Positions 24,638-36,480 of a stretch of DNA of 64,000 nucleotides are shown piece after piece (the first letter of the stretch is position 1; each line of letters starts with the position of its first letter). The notes under the pieces were generated by a model. That model did not search any database. It was not told where the DNA came from and worked only from the letters and a program-made list of their open reading frames with translations. Source of the DNA: Hofstenia miamia. Lineage: Eukaryota; Xenacoelomorpha; Acoela; Hofsteniidae. The translations under genes and the position numbers were made by a program. Where the stretch lies: positions 1,784,836 through 1,848,835 of the forward strand of contig CABFPE010000009.1 of the NCBI GenBank assembly GCA_900660155.1, given 5' to 3'.

Positions 24638-24643
24638 AATAAA
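24638..24643 (+). terminator. Candidate poly(A) signal of gene A
   Basis: AATAAA 170 nt after the stop codon, followed by a T-rich stretch. Placement fits a short 3' UTR ending before the MITE at 24748. Common motif in AT-rich DNA, hence modest confidence. Confidence 0.4.
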
Positions 24644-24747
24644 TTTTGTTCTCTTCAAAAATTATAAAGTTAACGATCTCCTGTTGAAATGCGAAAACTT
24701 AAATGGGCATATTCAATGAGAGAGAATTAATGTTCCATATTCCTATC

Positions 24748-25097
24748 CAGAATTGTCAACGAGCCGACATTTCCAAGCTCGGCTCAGCTCGTTTAAATTT
24801 TGTGTAAGTTCGGCTCAACTCGCCATATAAAATCTTTGAATGAGACTCGTTTTAGCTCGGTATTTTTTTAAAAATATTGTGCTCAAAGAATTTTTTACAT
24901 AGCTCTTCCTATTATTTAATAAACATTTCTTGAATAAGATTATAGGAAAGGCATACTGACTGCAAAAATAAGAAAAATCTCCATAATCAAATTAACAAGC
25001 AGAAATGTAAGCTTGCTTTGCCTAAAATAGTCTCGTTTTGAGCTCGTTGTATATCAAATACTGTGCTCGAGCTCGGCTCGGCTCGTTTTCAAGTCTG
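24748..25097. mobile_element. hAT-type MITE, copy 2 (350 bp)
   Basis: Same family as 19837-20191: ends CAGAATTGTCAACGAGCC and GGCTCGTTTTCAAGTCTG with two or three TIR mismatches, the same subterminal ctcggctcg clusters, and a shared core (cctattatttaataaacatt). Exact 8-bp target-site duplication ttcctatc (24740-24747 and 25098-25105). Confidence 0.92.
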
Positions 25098-25960
25098 TTC
25101 CTATCGCAGCAGAGCATCACAGATTTTTGTAGATTAAGTCTAAATTTAATGTTTTATAATTACAGTTCTGTTTAGATTTGGTCACTCATCGTCATAATTT
25201 TGTACATAAAAACTTTGTATGGAATTTATTTTTAATTATTGCTATTTGTACGTTATATATTTTATTTTTGTTTTGCATTGTAAAAGAAAGCATCTTAAGA
25301 ATGTCATTTCTTATATCCTGTAATATTACGAGTTTCTTAAAAATATTTGCAAATTTTGAACAATGCATAAATTGAATGCGATCCAAGACAAACTGTTTTG
25401 TTACATTAAATCTAAATATAGGGTATCTTTTGGTCGGACTTAAATAATATATAAATAGAAATAAATAATTACAATAAGTAATTCTACAAGAATTTTACCG
25501 ATACTTCCAAATTTTATCACACACAGCATTTTGAAGTTTGTTCAGAAACAAGTATAATAACGTCAAGTAGCATGCCTCGAAACATATAGGTGCATTTGGA
25601 ATTAATGGATGCATAAAACTGTACGGATAAGAAGTGTAAATGTAGTCTTGTTTTAATGATTTCCAAAAAATAATTCGGGACATAAAGTACATAGAAATGA
25701 TATTTCTGTGCATTAGAGGTATCAACACTTGCAAATTGACTATGTTCGTAAAATTGTGTGAATTACGTGCATTAGAAATACTTTAATGCTCCATACATTT
25801 ATTTGGGTTCAACTTTACATCTTTACATCTACACATCATCTATGTTAGTATTCATTGAAAAATTACAATAGATAGATATCGAAAACTTTTTTCTGGATTT
25901 CGAAACATTTTTCTTCTACCAATGCTCTTATCCAAACAAATTAATACTTAGATAAAAAAC
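25098..25960. other. Intergenic AT-rich DNA
   Basis: No gene or repeat recognised. Open frames at 25178-25375 and 25495-25734 look random. Confidence 0.4.
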
Positions 25961-25961
25961 T

Positions 25962-26290
25962 ATGTCGCAATTGCTTGCTTGAATATTTCTAAAGCTTTTG
26001 ACTCAATCAATCATAAAATATTATATGAGAAACTTAGGTATGTATGCATGGGTAAAGATAGTGTAAGTTTCATATCAAATTATATTAACAGAATTCAATC
26101 TGTTAAAATAAAAATTTAGTATTTTTTAACTGACCTACTATCAAAAATGGTATACCACCGGAAACTATTATATGCCCCTACTATTTAATATTTATATAAA
26201 GGATATGAAATATCAATCTTATCCAATATGCTGATGATACCTGCGTATTTTGTGATGACAAATGTGATAAGGCAATAAATCAAGTTGAGT
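25962..26290 (+). pseudogene. LINE reverse-transcriptase fragment, plus strand
   Basis: Contains LNISKAFDSINHKILYEKL (RT motif with AFDxxxH) and about 260 nt downstream QYADDTCVF (catalytic YADD). The two motifs are in different frames, with several shifts and stops between them, so this is a dead copy. Orientation is opposite to the larger LINE just downstream, so it is a separate insertion. Confidence 0.8.
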
Positions 26291-26623
26291 TTAAGCATTG
26301 AAATGAACATGATTAAATGCGCAAACATGAAATAAACATAAATTGCAATGGAAACAATTTGTTTTCATATAACTACAGCAATATGGGCATTTTGTTTTTA
26401 TCTATAAAGAAACAATAGAAAAGCAGAATAACACAAAAATGGCAACATATGTGTATGAATTTAGTAAACAATTATCTAATGAATTTTGGTCGAATTTACT
26501 GGCTGTTTACAACATCTTGGAGGGCTAAATTCAACATCTTTTACAACAAAAATTAAAATGCAAAACTATTACGTAATAGACCACTATTATTAATTATCAA
26601 ACTCCTATATTATGTAACAAGTA

Positions 26624-26790
26624 ATTAAATTTCTCGGCGGTTTTATCATATAGATCATACTGCATTATGATATTAAAAACAAGGAATTTCTCGGCGCCTC
26701 GTAGATTTTCATATATAGATCAACTATATTTAATTCATTATCTAATAAAACTTTTCGGCGCCTCGGGCATGTACCACATATATCATATTA
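26624..26790. repeat. Three imperfect ~60-bp tandem units with TTCTCGGCGCCTCG
   Basis: Units begin at about 26629 (aatttctcggcgg), 26686 (aatttctcggcgcctcg) and 26749 (aacttttcggcgcctcggg); each is followed by a tatagatca/atatatcat segment. They sit between the opposing RT fragments and may be LINE 3' untranslated repeats or a small satellite. Confidence 0.6.
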
Positions 26791-26810
26791 TATATAGTAT
26801 TATATTTATA

Positions 26811-26823
26811 ATAATAATAATAA
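26811..26823. repeat. (ATA)n microsatellite at LINE 3' end
   Basis: ATAATAATAATAA immediately beyond the last coding part of the minus-strand LINE. Trinucleotide tails are common 3' ends of non-LTR elements. Confidence 0.6.
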
Positions 26824-26880
26824 ACTTTAATTAAGCTTACAATACAGTAAACTACACCACAAACTAAAAAATAAAAATAA

Positions 26881-27411
26881 TTAATAACATGAGAAATATC
26901 GATCTGGGAATATGGTCTTTGATGAGAATAATTTCGGTGGATTGTTTTTTCTTAATTTTAATGTAGCGGATTCAGTTCTTTTTCTAATAAATTGTTTTAG
27001 TGAATGTTTTTGAGAGTATTCAATGTGTTGATGTAATGCTTTGTCTTTTGATTTAATGATGTTAAAAATATTTAATTTTTTAGTAATAAGTTTATATTTA
27101 AACGCTTTCTTGTATATGTTGTTAAGCTTAGATAAAGGTGTTTCTGATTCACCTGCATATACTTGTATGCCGTGAATTATAATAGAATTAACAAGGGAAT
27201 TAAATAAAATTTCAGTTTCATAATGATTTAAAAATCTTTTTGCTTTCAATATTATATAGAAATTTCTCATTGATCCTTTATAAACTTGAGCAATATGTTT
27301 TTTAAATGAAAACTTATTTATGGTTCCAAGATATTTCATTGTTGTTACTGAGGAATAGCAATCAATTTTAGATATATTATCAACAAATTTTCTCTTCAAT
27401 GGTATAATCAT
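26881..27411 (-). pseudogene. LINE ORF2 C-terminal region
   Basis: 176 codons open. KYLGTINKFSFKKHIAQVYK and VNSIIIHGIQVYAGE are the thumb-region motifs (KYLGxxx; IxYGxxxW-like) after the RT palm in non-LTR elements. The last residues are about 70 nt before the trinucleotide tail. Confidence 0.8.
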
Positions 27412-27468
27412 TTCCAGCGACTTTCTATAATTAATTTCAAATTTGTTTTCTTCATAACAAGATTTGAT

Positions 27469-28688
27469 CTAATCATTAATTAAATGTGTTAAGTCTAAAT
27501 TTTCAAGAGTTAGAAGACAAATCAGTGTATCATCAGCATACTTAATAATAGAAGCATTTGTAATATTTAAAGAGTCACAATTTAAAGAATCAATACATAT
27601 ATTGAAAAGAAATGGGCCACAAACGGAGCCTTGAGAAACACCTTTGTTGATCTTTTCCATATCCGAAAGTCTTTTATTATATTTAACCATTTTTTTGTCT
27701 ATTCCCAATAAAACTATTAAGCCAATTAATGATGTACGGATTGAAATGTGTTATATTGTTTAATTTTTCAAATAAAATGTAGTGATTTACATTGTTAAAG
27801 GCTTTCTTAATATCAAGGCTGATTAATGTTACATAATCATAATTTTCATTTTTGTATGACAGAATTCTATTTTGCAGTTCAATAACAGCATTTTTTGTTG
27901 TTCCATTTGTTCGGACTCCCTGCTGATTTATATTTAAATTATTGTAGATATCTTTGATGTGAAAATTTAATACAAGTTTTTCAAAAGTTCTTGACAATAT
28001 TGAAGTGATGCTAATTGGTCTTAAATTATCTAGTTTTGCCGGTTGTGATTTTGGAATTGGTATTATTATAGCACTTTTCCAAATTTTCGGGAATTTAGCA
28101 GTTCTTAGCGATTCCGTAAATATATAATGGTGTAATTATATACGAAAATTTTATTAATAAACCAATATGGTATTCCGTCGTATCCGGTTGATGTTTTTTT
28201 GACACTTTGCAATGCATGATATACTTGATGCATTGTTAGGGGTGGAATATCTTCACTATCTATACAAGGAGTTCTAGGTTGTTTGTAATTCAAATCATTT
28301 GATATATTAGCAAACATTTTGTTGATTTCATTTGCATCAAATTCTTTATTCATCTTTGATAGTGTATTGTGTCCCATAAGTTGATTTACCGAAGCCCACC
28401 TTTTTTTGGATTTTTCACTGAAATACTTCTTTTAATTTCTTTATTAATTCTTTCAAACATTTCATTTGCTCTATAAAATTGTTTTTTACTCATTAATTTC
28501 TTCTTTTTTCTCAATAAATATTTAATTTGAGGAGTCATGAAAATTGGATCCTTGTTTGTCATTTTAACATTAATGATTGGGCATGCTCTGACAATGCAAC
28601 TCTTGATTGTCTTACAAAATAATGCAATCCCTTCATCAATATCGTATTGTATGATTTCTTCAAATTCTTCAAAATTTATATTATTCAA
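27469..28688 (-). pseudogene. LINE ORF2 reverse transcriptase (frameshifted)
   Basis: Successive frames carry VSVKKTSTGYDGIPYWFI (28105-28377; RT motif TGxDGIP), SLDIKKAFNNVNHYILFEKL (27683-27997; AFxxVxH), SQGSVCGPFLFNICID and KYADDTLICL (27469-27708; GSxxGPxLF and catalytic YADD). Frames change at least three times, so no functional enzyme is made. Confidence 0.88.
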
Positions 28689-29290
28689 GATGATCTGTAG
28701 AAACCCCTGCTTGAAATGTATAACAATTTTTATATAAATTAGGATGAGAGATTATAACGTTATCTAGGTTTCTTAATTTTCTTGTATTTTTGTGATTGAG
28801 TTTTGTCATACATATAGAACTTGACAGCTCATCAACATTGAGATCATTAAAGTCACCACTAATAATAAAAAATAATGCCTGGTTACTTAAAATTAAATTT
28901 TCTTTGCAATCAGAGATACAATCTCGCACTTCATTTTTCTTAGTAACAGTAAAATTTGGTGGATTATACAATCCGGCAATATACATTAACTTCTTATTAA
29001 ACATTATTTTAATCCACAATAATTCTATATTAATTGCTTCAGTAAATATTGCGAGATTACTTTCAATATTGCTTTTAACATAAATACATACACCACCACC
29101 TCTGTGCCTTTTATTCGAAATACCCAGCCAGTTGAGGATAATTTTCAGATATTTCACAATCAAACCAAGTTTCACTAACTATACAGACATCTATTTCATA
29201 TGTGAGAATATCAATTAATAAGGAATTTAAGTCTTTTATGTTGCTGAGAGATCTACAATTAATTATTAAAATCCTTGGAGCTTCTAGTTT
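28681..29290 (-). pseudogene. LINE ORF2 endonuclease domain
   Basis: Begins with an APRILIINCRSLSNIKDLNSL-type start (about 29,285) and continues IVSETWFD, RGGGVCIYV, ISGDFNDLN and GVSTDHL near 28,690, the ordered motifs of AP-like endonucleases (N, E, RGGG, GDFN, SDH). The reading frame shifts once in the middle (about 29,110-29,175). Confidence 0.85.
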
Positions 29291-29399
29291 TAAGGAAGGT
29301 GAATAATTTGATATGCCTCACTTGGTATGAATGGAGTTCCATAATTGTTCAAATTAGGTAAGAATCGTGAAAATTTACGTTTTCTAGTTGTGTTAGTCA

Positions 29400-29831
29400 A
29401 TCATCAGTTTCTGTTCTCTGCATTATTACCTTAATATTAGACAAATAAATAGGACAATCTTTCGAAAACGTAGAATGACTACATTTCTCAGGGTATGAAG
29501 TGCTGCAATTTACACATTTATATTTTCAAGGATTGTTCTTATTTGGACAATTTGTATATATATGATTTTCTGCACAGAACATACACACATGTGGTTTTCT
29601 TAAACACTTATTTCTTGAGTTTCCAAACATTCCACAGTTAGAACACATACGGGGATAAAAATGTTCGCTGACCTTGCACATCTGAAGACCAATATGTATG
29701 CTGTTGTCAAGCAAGAATTTCCGTACTTTTGGGGATACTTTAACGAAAATAATTGAGGTTTTGCTATATCCGTTAATCTTAGTAAATAATATTTCAAACA
29801 TTGAATCATTTAAACCACACAAATCTTGCAA
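29400..29831 (-). pseudogene. LINE ORF1 (gag-like) with three zinc knuckles
   Basis: Reads CSNCGMFGNSRNKC, CMFCAENHIYTNC, then after a stop at about 29526 CVNCSTSYPEKCSHSTFSKDCP. These are CCHC-type knuckles: the second is canonical (CX2CX3HX4C); the first has Asn where His is expected. The HSTFSKDCP ending is the usual close of Jockey/I-clade ORF1 knuckle arrays. Binds element RNA in the living family. The N-terminal part continues to about 30,300. Confidence 0.82.
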
Positions 29832-32619
29832 CTTTGGGTTTTCAACTAATATTTTTTCTTTGATTATTATAGGTGCACTTAAGTTTTCTAAAAAATAACT
29901 CGGTACATTTAGAATTTTTAGCTTAGGTGCAATCTTTTTGTATTCTACAAAATTATAAGACTTATTTTTTCCGATGCTATTTTTAATAACCTCAACATTA
30001 GCTTTAGATTCACAAGCAAAAACAAGTTCATTATTCTTATTTGGGAATATCTTTCTAATTTTAGGAAAAACCTTAGCATCTTGAATTTCTTTAAGAATAT
30101 CTTGAGTAACATTTGAAATATCAGTACTTTTTATAGGTTCTTTATTCGCTAAATTTTTGCTTGTGCATTTAATATAATAGCTGCCTGTTTGGTTTAATTT
30201 ATTTCTTTTTAAAATATTGGAGTATTTCCCAATATCAATAAACTTTTAAGTTCAGACAAAATAGACTCGTGGCCCGACTTCGATTTTTCAATAGAAAAAT
30301 TGAAAGTGTCTATTTCAAACACGTTTAACACCAAAACTTGTTAATCTATAAAACCATCTACCATGATTTATTCCTGACTTGGCCTTTTTGCTTAAATCGC
30401 GCTATTTCACTTTGTTGTAAAGCATGTAATGAACTTGCAAATTGAATTATCGCGCAACACTTATTTTGAAGCTAATCAATTTAGTTTTCCTCACCTTAGT
30501 GGTGTGCAATTAAAATGATTCAAATTTCTTGAGATGATGACGGAATTTCCTATAAATCACTGTGTTGAAAATTATAATGTTAAGATGGTGTTTTATAAAT
30601 CTGAACGTTCCAGAAAGACTTTTTAGTGCCTGTGGCTTGATTTTATGAAAGCTTCGAAGAAAGATTCAGCCGATCCTATCGATATTTAACCTATTTCATG
30701 TGAACAGCATGGAAATTGTTCGATTTTTCATATGCTTCCTTTACTATCGCTTTCCTTGTGTTTAATGCACAAAATATTTGCTATGATAATTTCATTTGAT
30801 AGAAAAAAGTATAGGAACCGTGCTTGTGGGCACATATAAAAACATGTCGTGGCTTACATATTCAAAAACATTTTAGAAACTTCGTGCCGTGCTGGGTAAT
30901 GCTTCCAAAACCAGGCACGGTTGTAGCTCTGTAAAGCACATAAAATTGAAACAATATAATTCGGTCGATCAGATTTTATTCAAATATATAAAAGTAATTG
31001 TTATTATTACACAAAGAGATGCACTCACTTTTTAATCTGTGTCGAAATATAACACTTAGGCAATAATATCGTCACGCAAGCAAATACACAGTTCATAGAT
31101 ATGGCGCATTGCCAACTTCTGTGTACATCATATTCGAAAAAAGGGTACTAATATGACTATGGTTAAGATAATGATTAATTTGTAAAATTTTATTATATTT
31201 TGATTTATATTAATGCATATTCAAATAAGCATAAAATTCCCAGTCTCTACAAATGCGTTTTTGAAATATTTGGCAGTTTTGTCAAAAATTTCTGTGGTAT
31301 GGTGTGGGACTTTTAGAACGGATTTGCAGATATTTCTTGTGGTGTTGTGTAGGTTGTCTTTCCAAAAATGTAGTCCCACGGCAAGCATGAATTTTTATAT
31401 TCGAATTTCACAAAATGTCATCTAAATTAGCTATTAACAAATCAGTTGCAGTGTCCTTGTAAGTTTGAGTATTTCATCACTTCACAAATAGAAAATTCAT
31501 TTTAAAAAATGATTGAAGAATTAAAATTTTCACAAATTTTTTAATGTTGCATATGCAAAGGCACCTAATTATCTTTGCTTCCCTTATCAGTTGGCATGAA
31601 GTACCGCCTATTAATTGTTTTTCTTTAGTGGAAACTTTAAATTTCCTTCATTTTTACTATTAAAAAACATCACTGTCTATCAACTGATAAGATAAGCAAA
31701 GATTATTAGGTGCATTTACATATGCATTACACCTATGTGCACCTATGGTAATGGCATTAGACCTAAAAGAAATGTACTGAATTAAAAAAAATTATTAACG
31801 TTGAGGGTCGAAGCAGCTTGATTGATCCGTGGAAGTTGTTGGAAGTAGTTTTCTATAATAAGCTGTAATTCTGCATTTCATTGAGCGGTAGTTCCAATGT
31901 GAAGTGGAATGACTTAAAAATTTTCAATGGATGTGTCTCATCCAATTCGATTTGTATGCACTGTTTTTTAGAATTGCCAATGCTAAACCCAATTTAAGAG
32001 AGAAATCATTTGGTCATTTTTAACGTGAATAATGTTACCTGGAACCTGAACCCTGGATACATCCAGATATTGTGGCATGATATATGGTTTGAAGATTTTT
32101 ATCTAACCACACACATTAAAAAAACATCAGATTATATATAAATTTTTAAATTATATAATTCACTTGTTTTTTATTTTGAAGACGTACTTCAAGAACGACG
32201 GACACCTAGTTGAAATCGAGCTCGTTTGAAGCTTATTTTTTGATGTTAACAATCATCTTTCAATTATTAGAGACAATGCTTTGCTTTTAATGTCAGAAAG
32301 TGAACTTTTTCGACTTTATATGCACATTAATATGTATTAATTTTTGGCAAATCTTGGACAAAGTGATTTTCTAATTTGAGTAGTCACCTCACTTAATGAT
32401 GATCCATACTCTGAATAATCGAGATAACTGATTTTGAAGTTTCAGGAATAATATTGGCATTGGTAATTGAGTCGGTATACATTGTGAAAATGGGATCACT
32501 GAATGCGTCACATGATACCCAATCTGCATTTAATTACACAACTACAAGTTTATTCCTGAGTGAACACATTGTGCTCTTCCATACAATTCATCGGATAGAC
32601 AAACTGCCAGCTTTGGAGA

Positions 32620-33020
32620 TATTCATAGATGGATGCGGATGTAATTTCTTACAACTGCACCCGCAGTGAGTGGGCTCGCAACTGCACAGCACTCGCATAT
32701 CTGTTAGAAAAAATAACCCCACCCGCAACACACCACTATTTTCTAACTGTCGCCTATCGATTACAAGACTTCATCACATGCCTAAAGTAATTAAGCCTAA
32801 AAATGTCAATCACCGAACTGACTTCCTATTAGTTTTGTTTAATTAATGGAATGATGTCATATATATTATATTATATAGATTTCTAGTATCATTAATATTG
32901 TATAAGTTTAGTATTACACATGTAACAAAATAAAAATGTCCACCCGCACCGCAACCCGCGTGGCATTTGAAATTCAGTATCCGCATTGCGGGTAAAACCG
33001 CTACCCTGTCGATCTTTGAA
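32620..33020. repeat. Putative hAT-like repeat with CACCCGCA/GCGGGT motifs
   Basis: The right part ends ttgcgggtaaaaccgctacc followed by ctg; the left part carries ggatgcggatg and cacccgcag. GC-rich terminal motifs in AT-rich DNA resemble hAT-type repeat ends. No matching target-site duplication was found, so boundaries are uncertain. Confidence 0.35.
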
Positions 33021-35794
33021 GATAATTGTTCCACGTTCTCCACTAGACTCTTCTAGTAATTCTCATTACTTTGTTTATTATTATCCGCAATAAAATGTGT
33101 TTGGTATTAATTTCCATTTACTTCTTTGGCCTCTTGGTCGCAAATTTTATTTATTTGGGCTAAGTTACTCCTTTGCCCAAGGATTTATGTAATCTTGGGT
33201 ACCCCATCCAATTTGCACCCACGAAGGTTACGGCACAAACCAATGCTCTAAGTTAGTGTCAGCATTTTCAATGTTCAGTTTGTGTTTCTGAAATAGTTCA
33301 ATTTCCTAACGGATAGAGTATTACATTCTCGTAAATAATATTGTTTCGGTTTTAAAATGGTCTTTTTATAATAAAGGCACCTTTACTGCTAAAATTTTTT
33401 GAGAAATTTTTACAATTCTAAGAGAAATTGTTAGTAGAAATGTTCTAAGCAGGTGAAATCAATCAAGTTAGATCAAACTTCAATTTGTGTAAATTATGTT
33501 TTCCAAATAATTGCAATAGAAATATTGGCACATACTTAAAAAATCGAAATGTATGAAATATTATTCAATGGCACAAATATGTTTACTAAATTTTACAATG
33601 ATTTAAAAAATTTACTATAAATGTTTCTAAAAAACACAATCTAATAGTGTTTAAATTTTAAAAAACTCAACTACAGTATAATTGATTTTTTCATCAATAG
33701 GGTGGCAAGAGAAATTACGCTTTGCTATACTTGAGCGATTTTAGTTGGTGTCAATGCACATTGAAGTTCTGTACTTTGTAAACTATTTGAAAGTACAACC
33801 TCTATTTTTGTTGGATAAAAATTAAGTTTTCACGTGTCATTTTCGAAATTTAATTAAGAAATTATAAAATGAATTTCCTAAGCTAATCTGAGATACATGC
33901 AATAGCGTTAGAATTTTCGCATAATCTAAATGTAACTCAAATGAATGCTAAAATTTGTCTTACAAAATTATATTGCTCAATGATTTAAAGATAATTACTA
34001 TGCAGTTGAGATATATAATTCTTATACCAATACCATAGCAACTGTCAAGCAACTGAATCCTTGATTGAAATGCTAATTTAAATTTTTTCAAAACAAAGAC
34101 AATTGGTTTTGAGGAATAGTATCTGAATTTTTTCAATTATTTATTAATAGGGAACTTTCTGTTCTAAACTGTAAGCAGTCACGACAGCAATTTTAGTTAC
34201 TAAATTTAGCAACTTAATCGAATTTCTTAGTGTCAATTATAAAATTATATTTTTTCAAAAGTTAAACAATATTTTTTTTCCAAGAATAATGATGTGAAAA
34301 TTTATATAGATCTCAATATGTTTAAAAATCCTTTTGCAATCTCACCCTCATTTGATTGCGACTCCACAATAAATTAATGATTCAGCCTTCCATTGAAGTT
34401 CTTGTATACATTTCCATTATTTAAGTTGTTACTTTTAATTTTCAAGCTTTTTCTGTCAAAAATAGTTCAAAGAAACAATTTAATTCGTTTAAGTGATGTA
34501 ATATTGATTATGTAAAAACATTTTCAAGCCTTTGCTTGAATGTAACAAAAAATTTGACTTTGATGCTACAACTACGTCTAGTTACTTCAAGTGATCAATC
34601 TTCAGTAAATTCGTAAGTAATTGTATATTTGGAATACAAATTTCGAACACTAAAGTTGCTTCTGTTTGAATAATTTTATTTACAATTTCTCAATTGAAAT
34701 AATTCTTGAGAATAAAAAATTTAAATAGTCTATTTTTAAGAAAACATCACATATTGGGATTTAAAATTGAATCCAAACTATAAATTTTTTTACACAAATT
34801 GACTACTGTGAACCATCTAGATCCTACTTCATCAATAGCATATCTTGCATGCTTAGATCTAATCATTTCAAGTAAATATACATATGTATTCCATTAATCA
34901 CCATATTCACTGATTCGAAACTATCTGCTGAGTTGAGTTGTAAAGAAAATTTTGTATCAAATTACAAGTGCACTCTAAAAATTACTTTGTGATTTCTAGG
35001 CAGTAAAAATTCTGAATTTTTAAAGAAATTTTGACATAGGACTGTCAAAATAATGTTATTTATTTTAATTATAATATCTACAAAGTCTAGTATTTGGCAT
35101 AAACAATAATGATGACACAAAATATTTTGTAGTTCTGTATGAATTTATTAGTTTTTCGAATTGCATTTCTTACAATTGCAGGAATGAGTTTGTTGTTGTT
35201 AAAAAATGTTATTTAAATGATATGGACTGGACAATAAACACCTAAACGCATGTTTATTTCAAATTTGTATAATTCTAAATTCACAGAAGCACCTGATATG
35301 GTAATTACAAAAGATGGAAAAAAATCAACTTAACAAAATCTTGATCTTTTTATTATGCAGATTTATAAAGAAGAATTTGAATATTAAAAAGAAAATATTT
35401 TTGAAATTGAGTTCTTAAAGCAGGCCAAAGCTTTTTAAGAAATGTATAGTTCAAAATGTATTTTGGAAGTAGCCCACTTTTTTATAAGTTTTGGGGTCAG
35501 ATTTCCGTTTGAATTTCAAGAATTGTATTTCAAAGATACTTAATATTCTTAATACTACATATTTTATAAAAACTTCTCATCCATATTTGATACATTCTTA
35601 CACTAATTATATAAGCATGAAATTCGATATTTTTTCTGTTTACTAATCTAATATTTCGTGTTACATAATTATATTTACAATTTTGCAAATGTATGCGAGC
35701 TCAAATACATGCTTATCCATTAATATATATAATTAATTACACACATATATATAATAAATATATGTAAATATAAATGTATATATTTTTATAAATA

Positions 35795-35796
35795 TA

Positions 35797-35830
<34 letters not shown>
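35795..35830. repeat. (TA)n microsatellite
   Basis: A continuous run of TA dinucleotides within a longer TA-rich stretch. Confidence 0.9.
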
Positions 35831-35831
<1 letters not shown>

Positions 35832-35956
35832 TTGTATCAATTTTCAAAAACGTTGTATTTTGTAATTGACAAGTTAATGTGCTGTTACCTTTTTTGTGCC
35901 AACCGTCAATGCTTGTTCTAAGACTTCATTAATATTAGAGCCTCCTCATCTAAATA

Positions 35957-35958
<2 letters not shown>

Positions 35959-35989
<31 letters not shown>
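35959..35989. repeat. (TA)n microsatellite
   Basis: Second TA run about 130 bp after the first. Confidence 0.9.
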
Positions 35990-35991
<2 letters not shown>

Positions 35992-36390
35992 CAATAATTG
36001 CTTAAACAAAGAATTGATATTGTGCAGTCCATAATCATAATCGGGAAGTAGATATTTTGTCTTGATCCATTTTTAGTGAGATAACTACTATGTAAAATTT
36101 GCTTTAACTTAAATACTGATAATTTCTTCTGTAGCTGCTTAGCGCACTATGAAAGTAGGTGTTCTTACATTTAACCCCAGCGCAAAGTTCAAAATTTTTT
36201 CGATAGTATTGTTAAAAATAACTCCAGTTAAAGACATATACACTTGATTACCTATAGAAGTACAGTTAGCATATGTTACCATTAACTCTTAGACTTAATT
36301 CCACTAGGAATTTTTCAAAATCTGTGATGGTTTCTTCAATAAAATTTTAAGCACTTGTAACTCGCGAGCTGATGAAGATATTTATATTCT

Positions 36391-36480
36391 GAAAGCACCA
36401 CAAGATGGAGAATTGTATCCTACGGGGCAAAATTCTCTAACTTTGCCGGCGGTGCGCCTGAACGAGGTTAACACTGTTAA
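36391..36480 (+). repeat. Dispersed repeat, copy 1 (GAAAGCACCA...GTATCCT)
   Basis: Shares with 61,109-61,200 the blocks gaaagcacca, gat.gagaa..gtatcct, ct.actttgc and gcgcct.aa..aggtt in the same order and spacing. GC-richer than its surroundings. Nature unknown; no inverted ends seen. Confidence 0.5.

Larger units (their letters stand above)
26824..30300 (-). mobile_element. Decayed LINE (Jockey/I-like non-LTR retrotransposon)
   Basis: Minus-strand order: ORF1 with zinc knuckles (about 30,300-29,400), apurinic-type endonuclease (about 29,290-28,690), reverse transcriptase (about 28,690-27,460) and C-terminal region (27,411-26,881), then a trinucleotide tail. The order and the knuckle-bearing ORF1 fit Jockey/I-clade elements. 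ORF2 is broken into at least five frames, so the copy is dead. The 5' boundary and target-site duplication were not found. Confidence 0.88.

Noticed and set aside
32454-32669. 71-codon plus frame after a TTTCAG acceptor
   Set aside because: No match to DOCK, Amt or other families, no good donor, and it runs into a repeat end.
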